From Streptomyces sp. NRRL F-5122 (GTDB lineage: Bacteria > Actinomycetota > Actinomycetes > Streptomycetales > Streptomycetaceae): a stretch of 64,000 bases of DNA. Made by a program: the position numbers and the translations under genes. This document shows positions 1 through 9,436 of the stretch, piece by piece. The notes under the pieces are model-generated. The model saw only the letters and a list, made by a program, of their open reading frames with translations, had not been told where the DNA came from and ran no database searches. The first letter of the stretch is position 1. Each line of letters begins with the position of its first letter. The stretch lies in assembly GCF_001507435.1 (NCBI RefSeq), contig NZ_LMWH01000128.1, positions 81,359 to 145,358 on the forward strand. The letters are read 5' to 3'.

Positions 1-2103
1 GGCGCGCCGCGTGCTTTCACCGTCGCACCCGACGGTTCCCGCGTCGTGTTCCTGCGCTCCGCGTCCGGCGCGGACCGCACGCACCAGCTGTGGGTCCTCG
101 ACCTCGCGAGCGGCACGGAACGCCCGGCAGCCGATCCCGGCGCGCTCCTCAGCGGCGCCGAGGAGGAGTTGCCGCCGGAGGAGCGAGCCCGCCGGGAACG
201 CAGCCGCGAGGGCGGTGCCGGCATCGTCGACTACGCCACCGACAACGCCGTCGAGTTGGCGTCTTTCGCCTTGTCAGGGCGGCTTTTCACGGCAGAACTC
301 CGGGCCGGCACCGCATCGGAACTGCCCGTGCCCGGACCGGTGGTCGACCCGCGCCCGGCACCCGACGGAAGGCACGTCGCGTACGTCGCCCGGGGCGCCC
401 TGCGCGTCGTCGGCGCCGAGGGCGAGGGCGACCGGGTGCTGGCCGAACCGGAGTCGGAGTCGGTCACCTACGGGCTGGCCGAGTTCGTCGCGGCCGAGGA
501 GATGGGGCGTTCACGGGGCTTCTGGTGGTCGCCCGCGTCCGATCGGCTGCTCGTCGCGCGCGCGGACGACACGCCGGTGCGCCGGTGGTGGATCTCCGAC
601 CCGGCCCGTCCGGAGAGGGAGCCGCAACCGGTCGCGTATCCGGCGGCGGGCACCGACAACGCGGAGGTGCGCCTGTTCGTCGTGGACCTCGACGGAGCAC
701 GCACGGAGGTCGTCTGGGACCGGGCGCACTACCCGTATCTGGCGCGAGTGCACTGGTCAGCGGCCGGTGCGCCGCTGATCCTGGTGCAGGCGCGGGACCA
801 GCACAGCCAGCTGTTCCTGGCCGTCGATCCGGACACCGGGGCGACCCGGATGGTGCACGCGGATGAAGATCCACATTGGCTGGAACTTTTCCCCGGTGTC
901 CCGTGCTGGAGCCCCTCGGGACAGCTGGTGCGCATCGCCGACGAGGGCGGCGCACGGGTACTCACGGTGGGCGAACGCCCGCTCACGGGAGGCCAGTTGC
1001 ATGTACGGGCCGTGCTCGACGTGACGGCCGACGACGTGCTCGTGGCCGCGTCGGCCGGCGAGGCGGCGACCGATCCGGAGATCGGCGAGGTCCATGTGTA
1101 CCGGGTCAACGAGCTCGGCATGGAACGCGTCTCGCAGGAGCCCGGTGTGCACACGGCGGTACGTTCGGGCGGCGTGACCGTGCTCGTCTCCTCGACGCTC
1201 GACCGTGCGGGCGCCCAGGCGCAGGTGCTGCACGACGGCAAGAGGGCGGCGATCGTGACGTCCCATGCGGAACATCCCGGTCTGTCCCCGCGCGTGACGC
1301 TCACACAGGGGGGCGCACGCCGAATCCCATGCGCCGTGCTTATGCCTACGGACTACTCCGGTGACACCCCCCTCCCCGTCCTCCTGGACCCGTACGGGGG
1401 CCCGCACGGGCAGCGTGTCGTGGCCGCGCACAACCCGCACCTCACCTCGCAGTGGTTCGCCGACCAGGGCTTCGCGGTGATCGTGGCGGACGGGCGGGGC
1501 ACTCCGGGCCACTCCCCCGCCTGGGAGAAGTCGGTGCACGAAGACCTGGCGGCGGTCGTGCTCGAGGACCAGGTCGACGCGCTGCACGCCCTCGCCGGCG
1601 ACTTCCCCCTGGATCTGAGCCGCGTCGCGATCCGCGGCTGGTCCTTCGGCGGCTATCTGGCGGCGCTCGCGGCCCTGCGCCGCCCCGATGTGTTCCACGC
1701 GGCGGTGGTCGGCGCACCGGTCACCGATCTGCGGCTGTACGACACCCACTACCAGGAGCGCTATCTGGGGCACCCGGCACGGCAGCCCGAGGTCTACCGC
1801 CGCAACTCCCTGATCGACGACGCGGGCCTGGTGGAAGCCGCGGAGCCGGTGCGCCCGATGATGATCATCCATGGCCTGGCGGACGACAACGTGGTGGTGG
1901 CCCACTCCCTGCGGCTGTCCTCCGCCCTGCTGGCCGCGGGCCGCCCGCACGAGGTGCTGCCGCTGTCCGGCGTGACCCACATGACCCCGCAGGAGACCGT
2001 CGCCGAGAACCTGCTGCTGCTCCAACTGGACTTCCTGCGCCGCGCACTGGGACTCGTGCCGGACGACGGGAAGTCCCAGGAGCCGGAGCACGGGGACCGC
2101 TGA
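1..2103 (+). CDS. S9 family peptidase (prolyl oligopeptidase / DPP4-like), 5' end outside the window
   Basis: The reading frame is already open at base 1, so the N-terminus lies upstream and about 700 codons are visible. The first 430 or so residues look like the DPP4-type beta-propeller, with repeated SPDG-like turns. The last 250 residues are an alpha/beta hydrolase. The catalytic serine is in GWSFGGY (Ser codon 1642-1644), the aspartate in HGLADDN (1882-1884) and the histidine in GVTHM (1978-1980). Enzymes of this family cleave dipeptides or short peptides, often after proline. Its place beside three peptide importers fits a role in using peptides. It ends against a strong hairpin shared with the convergent ABC operon. 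The family call is firm; substrate and location cannot be told from this fragment. Confidence 0.9.
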   Translation, partial: GAPRAFTVAPDGSRVVFLRSASGADRTHQLWVLDLASGTERPAADPGALLSGAEEELPPEERARRERSREGGAGIVDYATDNAVELASFALSGRLFTAELRAGTASELPVPGPVVDPRPAPDGRHVAYVARGALRVVGAEGEGDRVLAEPESESVTYGLAEFVAAEEMGRSRGFWWSPASDRLLVARADDTPVRRWWISDPARPEREPQPVAYPAAGTDNAEVRLFVVDLDGARTEVVWDRAHYPYLARVHWSAAGAPLILVQARDQHSQLFLAVDPDTGATRMVHADEDPHWLELFPGVPCWSPSGQLVRIADEGGARVLTVGERPLTGGQLHVRAVLDVTADDVLVAASAGEAATDPEIGEVHVYRVNELGMERVSQEPGVHTAVRSGGVTVLVSSTLDRAGAQAQVLHDGKRAAIVTSHAEHPGLSPRVTLTQGGARRIPCAVLMPTDYSGDTPLPVLLDPYGGPHGQRVVAAHNPHLTSQWFADQGFAVIVADGRGTPGHSPAWEKSVHEDLAAVVLEDQVDALHALAGDFPLDLSRVAIRGWSFGGYLAALAALRRPDVFHAAVVGAPVTDLRLYDTHYQERYLGHPARQPEVYRRNSLIDDAGLVEAAEPVRPMMIIHGLADDNVVVAHSLRLSSALLAAGRPHEVLPLSGVTHMTPQETVAENLLLLQLDFLRRALGLVPDDGKSQEPEHGDR

Positions 2104-2180
2104 CCGGACACCGCGACGCAACGCCACCGGGGGCCGAAAGGAACCACGCCGGCCCGGCGCGCTGGGACCGGCCGCGGCAG

Positions 2181-2215
2181 AACGGGCCGGGGTGACATGT
2201 ACACCCCGGCCCGTT
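2181..2215. terminator. Bidirectional hairpin terminator between convergent genes
   Basis: Perfect 14-bp inverted repeat (2181-2194 with 2202-2215) around a 7-nt loop, in the gap between the convergent peptidase and ABC ATPase genes. It is GC-rich with no long T run, as usual for Streptomyces terminators. The arms are symmetrical, so it can serve both transcripts. Confidence 0.8.
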
Positions 2216-2322
2216 GACGGCACCCGCACGGCCGTACGTCGTTCACTGTCCTGCGTCCGTATATCGGAACGGCGTCGACGAAGTTGCCTGCTTGTTAACG
2301 ACCTTTGTGTGCATTTACCCGC

Positions 2323-3399
2323 CTATGCGGGCTCCGTGTGTGGCTCGTCCCCGGACGCCGCCGGTCCCTCGGGGGGCACCACCCGCTTCTCCTCCGCGAA
2401 GTGGCACGCCGAGTCGTGTGCGGCCGGTCCCGTCGTCAGCCGGAACTCCTCGGGGACCGCGAGCGGCGGCACCTCCAGCGCGCAGCGCTCCCGGGCCTTC
2501 CAGCAGCGGGTGCGGAAGCGGCAGCCGGAGGGGATGTCCGTCGGGGACGGCACGTCACCGCTCAGGATGATCCGCTCCCGGTGCTCCCGCGCCCGGGGGT
2601 CGGGCACCGGGACGGCGGACAGCAGGGCCTGTGTGTAGGGGTGCGTCGGGTGGTCGTAGATCTCCGCGTCCCTGCCGGTCTCCACGATCCGCCCGAGGTA
2701 CATCACCCCGACCCGGTCGGAGATGTGCCGCACGATCGACAGGTCGTGCGCGATGAAGACGTACGACAGCCCGAACTCGGCCTGGAGCGTCGCCAGCAGG
2801 TTGATCACCTGCGCCTGTACGGACACGTCGAGCGCGGAGACCGGCTCGTCGGCGACGATGATCTCCGGACGCAGCGCCAGCCCTCGCGCGATGCCGATGC
2901 GCTGACGCTGGCCGCCGGAGAACTGGTGCGGGTAGCGGTTGATGTACTCGGGATTGAGCCCCACCACGTCGAGCAGTTCCCGCACCCGCCGACGCCGGTC
3001 CCCCTTGGGCGCCGCCTCGGGATGGATCTCGTACGGCTCCCCGATGATGTCCCCCACGGTCATCCGGGGGTTGAGGGAGGTGTAAGGGTCCTGGAAGACC
3101 ATCTGGATGTTGCGCCGCACGGCCTTCAGGGCCCGCCCGGACAGCCTGGTGATGTCCTCGCCGCGGTAACGGATCGAACCGGCGGTCGGCGCCTCCAGGT
3201 TGACCAGCAGCCTGGCGAGCGTCGACTTCCCGCAGCCGGACTCGCCGACGATGCCCAGGGTCTCCCCCCGGGCCAGGGTGAAGTCGACCCCGTCGACCGC
3301 CTTGACGGCACCCACCTGTTTCTTGAACAGGATTCCGCGGGTGAGCGGGTAGTGCTTCAGCAGCCCGCTCACCTCGAGGATCGGCTCAGGACCGGTCAT
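2323..3399 (-). CDS. Peptide ABC transporter ATP-binding protein (DppF/OppF type), operon 1
   Basis: Cytoplasmic ATPase of a di-/oligopeptide importer, 358 aa. Walker [10 protein letters not shown] is at residues 52-60, followed by the Q-loop, the signature FSGGQRQR, the Walker B region IIVADEP and the switch histidine in AHD. The C-terminal oligo_HPY extension ([12 protein letters not shown]) has a four-cysteine pattern (GCRFRTRC, then C and C) seen in DppD/DppF-type ATPases. It is the last gene of a five-gene operon and its start overlaps the upstream ATPase by 14 bp. It is very close in sequence to the protein at 15410-16558. Substrate specificity cannot be assigned from the ATPase. Confidence 0.93.
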   Translation of the reverse strand: MTGPEPILEVSGLLKHYPLTRGILFKKQVGAVKAVDGVDFTLARGETLGIVGESGCGKSTLARLLVNLEAPTAGSIRYRGEDITRLSGRALKAVRRNIQMVFQDPYTSLNPRMTVGDIIGEPYEIHPEAAPKGDRRRRVRELLDVVGLNPEYINRYPHQFSGGQRQRIGIARGLALRPEIIVADEPVSALDVSVQAQVINLLATLQAEFGLSYVFIAHDLSIVRHISDRVGVMYLGRIVETGRDAEIYDHPTHPYTQALLSAVPVPDPRAREHRERIILSGDVPSPTDIPSGCRFRTRCWKARERCALEVPPLAVPEEFRLTTGPAAHDSACHFAEEKRVVPPEGPAASGDEPHTEPA

Positions 3400-4387
3400 G
3401 CAGGCACTCCCTCCAGAAGTGGCAGGCGCTCACCCGCTCGCCCCCGTGGTCGCCGGCCACCTCGTAGAGCGGCGGCACATCGGTGCGGCACACGTCCTGG
3501 GCCATGGGGCAGCGGGGATTGAAGGCGCAGCCGGGCGGGATGGCCATCAGGTTCGGCGGCAGGCCCTTGATCGCGTAGAGTTGTCTGCCCTTCTGGTCGA
3601 GCCGCGGGATGGAGTCGAGCAGTCCCCGGGTATAGGGGTGGGCCGGTGCCTTGTAGATGTCGTGCACGGGAGCCGATTCCACGATCCGGCCCGCGTACAT
3701 GACGGCGATCCGGTCCGCGACGTCCGCGACGACACCGAGGTCGTGGGTGATGAGGATCAGACCCATGCGGTACTCGCGCTGCAACTCGGCGAGCAGATCC
3801 ATGACCTGGGCCTGGACGGTGACGTCCAGGGCGGTGGTGGGCTCGTCCGCGATGATCAGCGCGGGCTCCAGCGCCAGCGCCATGGCGATCATGATGCGCT
3901 GGCGCATACCGCCGGAGAACTGGTGGGGATAGTCGCGCACGCGCTGCGCGGCGGCCGGGATCCGCACCCGGTCCATCAGCTCCACGGCCCTGGCGCGGGC
4001 GTCCTTCGCCGACATCCCCCGGTGCACGACGAACATCTCGGCGAGCTGGGCGCCCACGGTGAGCACGGGGTTGAGGGCGGACAGCGCGTCCTGGAAGATC
4101 ATGGCCATCCGGGCGCCGCGGATCCTGCGCCGCTCGCCTTCCCTCAGGGTGAGCAGATCCTGCCCCTGGAAGAGGACTTCGCCGCCGGTGATCCGGCCCG
4201 GCGGCGAGTCGAGGATGCCCATGACGGCCTGTGCGGTGACGGACTTCCCGGAGCCGGACTCGCCGAGCACGGCCAGGGTCTCGCCGGCGTCCACGGCGTA
4301 GCTGACGCCGTTGACCGCCTTGGCGATCCCGTCCCTGGTCCGGAACTCCACGTGCAGATCGCGCACTTCGAGCAGCACGGCGCTCAC
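3386..4387 (-). CDS. Peptide ABC transporter ATP-binding protein (DppD/OppD type), operon 1
   Basis: Second ATPase of operon 1, 333 aa from the GTG at 4387, which overlaps the permease stop by 4 nt (GTGA). The frame is open far upstream, but that part is antisense-like sequence over the permease gene. Motifs: GESGSGKS (Walker A), FSGGMRQR (signature), LIIADEP (Walker B) and THD (switch). A C-terminal oligo_HPY region carries cysteines (GCAFNPRCP). OppD-type ATPases pair with OppF-type ones to form the ABC heterodimer. The closest relative in this window is 16551-17609. Confidence 0.92.
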   Translation of the reverse strand: MSAVLLEVRDLHVEFRTRDGIAKAVNGVSYAVDAGETLAVLGESGSGKSVTAQAVMGILDSPPGRITGGEVLFQGQDLLTLREGERRRIRGARMAMIFQDALSALNPVLTVGAQLAEMFVVHRGMSAKDARARAVELMDRVRIPAAAQRVRDYPHQFSGGMRQRIMIAMALALEPALIIADEPTTALDVTVQAQVMDLLAELQREYRMGLILITHDLGVVADVADRIAVMYAGRIVESAPVHDIYKAPAHPYTRGLLDSIPRLDQKGRQLYAIKGLPPNLMAIPPGCAFNPRCPMAQDVCRTDVPPLYEVAGDHGGERVSACHFWRECLHDRS

Positions 4388-5364
4388 CTCAGCTTGGGGT
4401 CGAGGGCGTCGCGCACGGCGTCGCCGAGCATGATGAACGCGAGCACGGTGACGGCGAGGGCGCCGGACGGCCACAGCAGCGCGTGGGGGGCGTTGCGGAT
4501 GTAGGGCGAGGCGGCGGAGATGTCGATCCCCCACGACACGCTCGGCGGTTTCAGCCCGACGCCCAGGTACGACAGGGTCGCCTCGAGCGCGATGTAGGTG
4601 CCGAGCGCGATGGTGGCCACCACGATCACGGGCGCGACCGCGTTGGGCGCGATGTGGCGCAGGAGGATGCGGGAGTTGGAGGCGCCGAGGGCGCGCGCCG
4701 CCTGGACGTAGTCGTTCTGCTTGGCGGTGATGACCGACCCCCGGGCGATGCGGGAGATCTGCGGCCAGCCGAGCAGCACCATGAACCCGACGACCGGCCA
4801 GACCGTGTTGCTGGTCACCACGGAGAGGAGGACCAGACCGCCGAGGACGACCGGGATGGCGAAGAAGACGTCGGTGGTCCGGGACAGGATCGCGTCCCAT
4901 GCGCCGCCGAAGAAACCGGCGAGCCCGCCCAGGACCGACCCCAGCAGCGCCACGCCGAGCGTGGCGCAGACCCCGACGGTGACCGAGGCGCGGGCACCGT
5001 ACACGGTGCGGGTGTAGACGTCGCACCCCTGGCCGTCGAAGCCGAACGGGTGCCCGGCCCGTGCGCCCTCCTGGGAGCGGGCGAGTTCGCACTGGAGCGG
5101 GTTTCCCGAGGTGATCAGGGACGGCCGGACCGAGATGACGACGAGAAAGAGGATCAACAGGGCGGAGACGACGAAGACCGGATTGCGGCGCAGGTCGCGC
5201 CAGGCGTCGGACCACAGACTGCGCGGCCTGGCCGCCGGACCGGTGCCCTGGGGGCCTCCCGGTGTCTTCTCGAGGGTGGTCGCCTCGCTCGTGGCGAGGT
5301 CCATCCCGCCGCCCATACCGGTCCCGGCGATGGCTCCCTCGGGCTCGTGGGACTGTTCAGGCAT
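4384..5364 (-). CDS. Peptide ABC transporter permease (DppC/OppC type), operon 1
   Basis: Inner-membrane permease, 326 aa. A 50-residue charged cytoplasmic N-tail (ends near RSLWSDAWRDLRRN) precedes an OppC_N helix and the BPD_transp_1 core. The EAA-loop that docks the ATPase is present (ARALGASNSRILLRHIAPN). The C-terminus DALDPKLR is typical of DppC. The start overlaps the upstream permease by 8 nt, so the two are translationally coupled. It is the partner of the DppB-type permease at 5357-6280 and is close to the protein at 17621-18565. Confidence 0.92.
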   Translation of the reverse strand: MPEQSHEPEGAIAGTGMGGGMDLATSEATTLEKTPGGPQGTGPAARPRSLWSDAWRDLRRNPVFVVSALLILFLVVISVRPSLITSGNPLQCELARSQEGARAGHPFGFDGQGCDVYTRTVYGARASVTVGVCATLGVALLGSVLGGLAGFFGGAWDAILSRTTDVFFAIPVVLGGLVLLSVVTSNTVWPVVGFMVLLGWPQISRIARGSVITAKQNDYVQAARALGASNSRILLRHIAPNAVAPVIVVATIALGTYIALEATLSYLGVGLKPPSVSWGIDISAASPYIRNAPHALLWPSGALAVTVLAFIMLGDAVRDALDPKLR

Positions 5365-6280
5365 AGCGGATCCTCGGGTCGAGTACGGCGTACAGGAGGT
5401 CGACGAGCAGGTTGGCGATCAGGAAGACGAGCACGAGGACGGTCACGAAGCCGACCACCGTCTGTGTGTTCTGCCGGAGGATCCCCTGGTAGAGCTGGTA
5501 GCCCACCCCGTGGATGTTGAAGATCCGCTCGGTGACGATGGCGCCGCCCATGAGGGCGCCGATGTCGGTTCCGATGAAGGTGACGACGGGGATGAGCGAG
5601 TTGCGCAGCAGATGCCGGGTGATCACCCGATGACGCGGCAGCCCCTTGGCGACGGCCGTACGGACGTAGTCGGAGCGCTTGTTCTCGGCGATGGAGGTCC
5701 GGGTCAGCCGGGTGACGTAGGCGAGGGAGACGGACGCCAGCACCAGACCGGGCACGATCAGCTCGCCGAAGGCGGCCTGCGGGGAGACGGAGGGCCGGAT
5801 CCAGCCCCATGTGACGCCCAGCAGCAACTGGAGCAGCAGCCCGGTGACGAACGTCGGCACCGAGATCACGACGAGGGTCAGCAGCAGCACCGTCGTGTCG
5901 ACGGGCCGCCCGCGGCGCAGCCCGGTGACCACCCCGAGCACGATCCCGACGACGATCTCGAAGAGGATCGCCACGACGGTGAGCCGGATGGTGACGGGGA
6001 AGGCGGTCGCCATGAGCTCGGTGACCCGCTGACCGTTGAAGGCCGTGCCGAAGTCACCGGTGAAGACGTTCCCCATGTAGGTCGCGTATTGCTGCCACAC
6101 GGGCCTGTCGAGGCCGAACTCGTGGCGCAGCTGGGCCGCTGTGGCGGGGTCGCACCGGCGCTCACCGCACAGGCCCGCGATGGGGTCTCCCATCACGTTC
6201 ACCATCAGGAAGATCAGCAGCGTGGCGCCGACGAAGACCGGAATCATCTGCAGCAGACGCCGGACGACGTACCGTCCCAT
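5357..6280 (-). CDS. Peptide ABC transporter permease (DppB/OppB type), operon 1
   Basis: Inner-membrane permease of 307 aa. The start is the ATG at 6280, giving the typical MGRYVVRRLLQMIPVF beginning with a GGAGG five bases upstream; the open frame extends further but is not coding-like. It has about six membrane helices, an EAA motif (VAKGLPRHRVITRHLLRNS) and a C-terminus ending in LDPRIRYA. It forms the translocation pore with the DppC-type subunit next to it. Confidence 0.93.
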   Translation of the reverse strand: MGRYVVRRLLQMIPVFVGATLLIFLMVNVMGDPIAGLCGERRCDPATAAQLRHEFGLDRPVWQQYATYMGNVFTGDFGTAFNGQRVTELMATAFPVTIRLTVVAILFEIVVGIVLGVVTGLRRGRPVDTTVLLLTLVVISVPTFVTGLLLQLLLGVTWGWIRPSVSPQAAFGELIVPGLVLASVSLAYVTRLTRTSIAENKRSDYVRTAVAKGLPRHRVITRHLLRNSLIPVVTFIGTDIGALMGGAIVTERIFNIHGVGYQLYQGILRQNTQTVVGFVTVLVLVFLIANLLVDLLYAVLDPRIRYA

Positions 6281-6314
6281 GGGGGCCTCCGGAGGTAGCG
6301 GGCAGCCGGGTGGC

Positions 6315-7937
6315 TCAGCCGACCTTGATCTCGTTGTAGACGGGCACGCTGAACGGGTTGAGCGCCACATGGGACAGGCGCGGCGAATAGCCCGCGCTGC
6401 CGTTCTGGTACCAGAGCGGGATGGCGGCCATGTTGTCCCGTACGACCCCCTCGGCCTGCTGGAACAGCTTCACGGCCGCGGCCCGGTCGCTCTCCGCGTT
6501 CGCCCGGTCGACGAGCTTGTCGAAGTCCTTGTTCGACCACGCGCCGTCGTTGGAGGAGGCGTTGGTGTAGTAGAGCGGCTGCAGGAAGTTCTGGATCAGC
6601 GGGTAGTCCATCTGCCAGCCCGCCCGGAACGGCCCCGGCATCCTGCGCCGGCCGATCTGGTTGCGGAAGTCGGCGAAGGTGCCGACCGGGTTGCCGACGC
6701 AGGCCTTGTCGTTGCCGAGGGCGTTGTTGATGGAGTTGCACACGGCGTCCACCCACTCCTTGTGCGAGCCGCTGTCCGCGTTGTAGGTGATCCTGACCTG
6801 GCCGCCGGGCAACCCGCCGCCCTCCCGGACCAGCTTCCTTGCCCGGACCGGGTCGTACCGGCAGGCGTCACCGCACAGACCGTCCTGGAAGCCGCCTTCC
6901 GTGCCGAGCACCGGGGAGGTCCAGTCGGTGGCCGGCGTACGGGTCTTCTGGAAGATCGTGTCCGTGATCTGGTCCCGGTTGATCGCCATGGACAGGCCCG
7001 TACGGACCTTCGCCGTCCCGGGCTTGTTCCACGAGGGGTCGTAGTACGGGAAGGCGAGCGTCTGGATGATGCCGGCCGGGGCGTTGATGTACCGGCCGTC
7101 CAGATCGGTCCTGATGAACTTCAGCTGCGGGGCGGGCACGTCGTCGACGAGGTCCAGGTTCCCGGCCAGCAGATCCGTGTAGGCGGTGTTGCTGTCGGTG
7201 TAGACCTGTAGGTCCACCCCGTTGTTCTGCGCCTTGTCCTGGCCCGGGTACCTGTTCCACTTCCTGAGCGACATCATGAAGCCCCTGGTGTAGGACTTGA
7301 TCAGATACGGGCCGTTGCCGACCGGTCTCTTCACCCAGGCCGCGTGGTCGTCGAAGAACGCCCTGGGCAGCGGGGCGAAAGCCGCATAGCCCAGAGTGTC
7401 CGGGAATGTCGAGAACTTCTGGTTGAGTCTGACCGTGAAGGTTCGGGGGCCGGTCACCTTGAGCCCGGAGAGGGTGTGGGCCGTCGGGGTGCCGGTCTCC
7501 GGGTGCACCCTGTCGTACCCCTCGATGTATCCGAAGAAGTATGCGTTCTTCTGGTTGTTCTTCAGATCGGCGCCGTAGTTCCAGGCATCGACGAAGGACC
7601 TGGCCGTGACGGGCTCCCCGTTGCTGAACGTCCAGCCGTCCTTGACGGTGACGGTGAAGTTCTGCGAGTCCGAGGTCTCGATGCGCTGCGCGAGCATGTT
7701 CTCGGCCGCACCGGTCCTCGGGTTGTAGCGCATCAGTCCGCGGAAGAGCATGTCGAGGACCTTGCCGCCCTGGACCTCGTTGGTGTTGGCGGGCTCCAGC
7801 GGGTTCTGCGGATCACCCCAGGAGGCGCTGAACACCTCGGGACCACCGGCGCCGCTCCCGCCACCGCCGCAGCCGGCCGCCGGGAGGACCGCCGCAGCCG
7901 CACACGCCGCCCACAGTGCGTGCCTGGCTCCACGCAT
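6315..7937 (-). CDS. Peptide-binding lipoprotein (SBP family 5), operon 1
   Basis: Extracytoplasmic solute-binding lipoprotein of 540 aa, first gene of operon 1. The ATG at 7937 is chosen because a GAGGAGG lies just upstream and it begins a proper type II signal: MRGARHALW, hydrophobic core, lipobox LPAAGC. The mature protein starts with a glycine-rich linker and shows SBP_bac_5 features (DGWTFSNGEPVTARSFVDAW, PVGNGPYLI). These proteins deliver peptides or similar ligands to the permease pair. Strongly similar to the binding protein of operon 3 (19635-21260). Confidence 0.93.
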   Translation of the reverse strand: MRGARHALWAACAAAAVLPAAGCGGGGSGAGGPEVFSASWGDPQNPLEPANTNEVQGGKVLDMLFRGLMRYNPRTGAAENMLAQRIETSDSQNFTVTVKDGWTFSNGEPVTARSFVDAWNYGADLKNNQKNAYFFGYIEGYDRVHPETGTPTAHTLSGLKVTGPRTFTVRLNQKFSTFPDTLGYAAFAPLPRAFFDDHAAWVKRPVGNGPYLIKSYTRGFMMSLRKWNRYPGQDKAQNNGVDLQVYTDSNTAYTDLLAGNLDLVDDVPAPQLKFIRTDLDGRYINAPAGIIQTLAFPYYDPSWNKPGTAKVRTGLSMAINRDQITDTIFQKTRTPATDWTSPVLGTEGGFQDGLCGDACRYDPVRARKLVREGGGLPGGQVRITYNADSGSHKEWVDAVCNSINNALGNDKACVGNPVGTFADFRNQIGRRRMPGPFRAGWQMDYPLIQNFLQPLYYTNASSNDGAWSNKDFDKLVDRANAESDRAAAVKLFQQAEGVVRDNMAAIPLWYQNGSAGYSPRLSHVALNPFSVPVYNEIKVG

Positions 7938-8370
7938 GGGGTGCCTCCTCGGAGTGGGCCGTACCTCCAGCGCCATAGCGCTGCACGTCATCGGTCCATA
8001 TCAGCATTCAGCGGACATATCACTCCCGCACGCCACCCCTGAGGACCGGACGTCATCCGGATGGCAGGCACGCCCCGATGGGCACCTGGGCGTGCCCGGC
8101 GTGCCGGTGTCACCGCACGCCGGCCCGCCCGGCGGTGGACCCCCTCCGTGCCGCCCCGGCCGGCGCGGCACATCGGCGGCGGGCCGACGGCCGACCGGGA
8201 GCGCGGGCCGCCCGCGATCGCCGCCCGACACCCCCCTCCGCCGACCCCGGGGACGCGGATCCGGAAGCATGTTTGCGCCCGGTTGACACGAGGACCACGT
8301 AACTGCTCACGATCGATAAAGATCGCGTACAGTCCGCCCGAACCCGGCTCGTAGCTGAGAAGCTGTCAGA
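7938..8370. promoter_or_regulatory. Divergent intergenic region with possible promoter elements
   Basis: About 430 bp between ABC operon 1 (minus) and the methyltransferase (plus), without a credible gene. A clear TTGACA -35-like hexamer lies at 8283-8288 facing the methyltransferase, but the -10 at 17-18 nt is poor. A small inverted repeat (CGATC, 6-nt spacer, GATCG) at 8310-8325 sits where an operator would be expected. The promoter for operon 1 is not recognisable by eye. Confidence 0.35.
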
Positions 8371-9114
8371 ATGGCCGACCGCGCGTTCTCCGATGCCGCC
8401 CTCGCCGGACTGTACGACGCCCTCAATCCGTGGGGTCCAAGTCACGACTTCTACCTGGGACTTGTGATGTCCGCGCGGCGTGTTCTGGACGTCGGGTGCG
8501 GGACCGGCGTGCTGCTGGCGCGGGCCCGGGAGAACGGGCACGACGGTCGGCTGTGCGGACTCGATCCCGCCGCCGCGATGCTCGTCCAGGCACGCCGACG
8601 GGTACCCGGTGTCGAGTGGGTGCTCGGCGACTTCCGCTCGCATCGGTGGCACAACGCCTTCGATCTGGTGGTGATGACCGGACACGCCTTTCAGGAGCTC
8701 GTCGGCGACGGAGAGTTGGAGAGTTGTCTCGACGGGGTGCGCGAAGCCCTCGCCCCCGACGGGCGGTTCGTCTTCGAGACCCGCAACCCGGGGGCCCGGG
8801 CCTGGGAGTCGTGGACCTCGGACCACGTCCACGAGGCGGAGCTCGGCGACAGGGGTGTCGTGAGCGTCCGGCACCACGTGGAGACGCCGGTGCGCGGAGA
8901 CCGGGTCACGTACACCTCGACCTTCGACGGCACCGCATGGGAACGCCCGCGGATCAGCCGGGGCACACTGCGCTTCCTCGAACAGGGCACCCTGTCACGG
9001 TTCCTGAACGGGGCCGGGCTCACCGTGCTCGAGCAGTACGGGGACTGGGAGCGGAGTCCCCTCACTCCGACCAGCCCCGAGATCATCACCGTCGCACGGC
9101 CCGGCGGCCGGTAG
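8371..9114 (+). CDS. Class I SAM-dependent methyltransferase
   Basis: 247 aa with a Rossmann-fold methyltransferase core. Motif I is VLDVGCGTGVLL (residues about 35-46), followed by an acidic residue in GLDP and a motif II-like FDLVVMTGHAFQEL. The C-terminal third is a beta-rich cap (FDGTAWERPRISRGTLRFL) seen in small-molecule methyltransferases of this type. It is monocistronic between two peptide ABC operons. No substrate can be inferred. The ribosome site is weak (GAGAAG), but the ATG start fits the family length. Confidence 0.85.
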   Translation: MADRAFSDAALAGLYDALNPWGPSHDFYLGLVMSARRVLDVGCGTGVLLARARENGHDGRLCGLDPAAAMLVQARRRVPGVEWVLGDFRSHRWHNAFDLVVMTGHAFQELVGDGELESCLDGVREALAPDGRFVFETRNPGARAWESWTSDHVHEAELGDRGVVSVRHHVETPVRGDRVTYTSTFDGTAWERPRISRGTLRFLEQGTLSRFLNGAGLTVLEQYGDWERSPLTPTSPEIITVARPGGR

Positions 9115-9312
9115 CACTCCGCCGGACTCCCCGCGGTGCCCGGTCCGCGGCTCGGCCGATCCGCGCGTCCCCCGTCCCCGGCACCTGCGCCGGGCGGTCT
9201 GCACGATCGTTTCGCCAGGCTCCCACCAGGGGGGCATCACAGGTATAAACCAATGGCTCCAGCCCGGCCGTCAACGCGGCGTTTCCGCAGGCCACGCGGT
9301 ATTCACGTGCCG

Positions 9313-9342
9313 TTGACGCGTGCAGACCGCCACTGATAGACA
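9313..9342 (+). promoter_or_regulatory. Candidate sigma-70-type (HrdB-like) promoter for ABC operon 2
   Basis: TTGACG (9313-9318), an 18-nt spacer, then TAGACA (9337-9342), about 90 nt ahead of the binding-protein start at 9437. The spacing and four to five matches per hexamer fit a Streptomyces vegetative promoter. The 9115-9436 gap holds no gene. Confidence 0.55.
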
Positions 9343-9436
9343 CGGCTTCACCCTGCCGCCTCCACCCCCCGATCCGACCCGATCGGGCCAGTCCAACGAG
9401 CTGTACCCGTGCACCACATGACGCGAGGTCACGACC

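Noticed and set aside
757..2229. 490-residue open frame on the minus strand across the peptidase gene
   Set aside because: Mirror frame of a high-GC coding region; no domains, and the plus-strand peptidase motifs are complete.
3386..5215. 609-residue reading of the operon 1 ATPase with a long N-terminal extension
   Set aside because: The extra 276 residues are antisense-type translation of the permease gene; the GTG at 4387 with GTGA overlap is the natural start.
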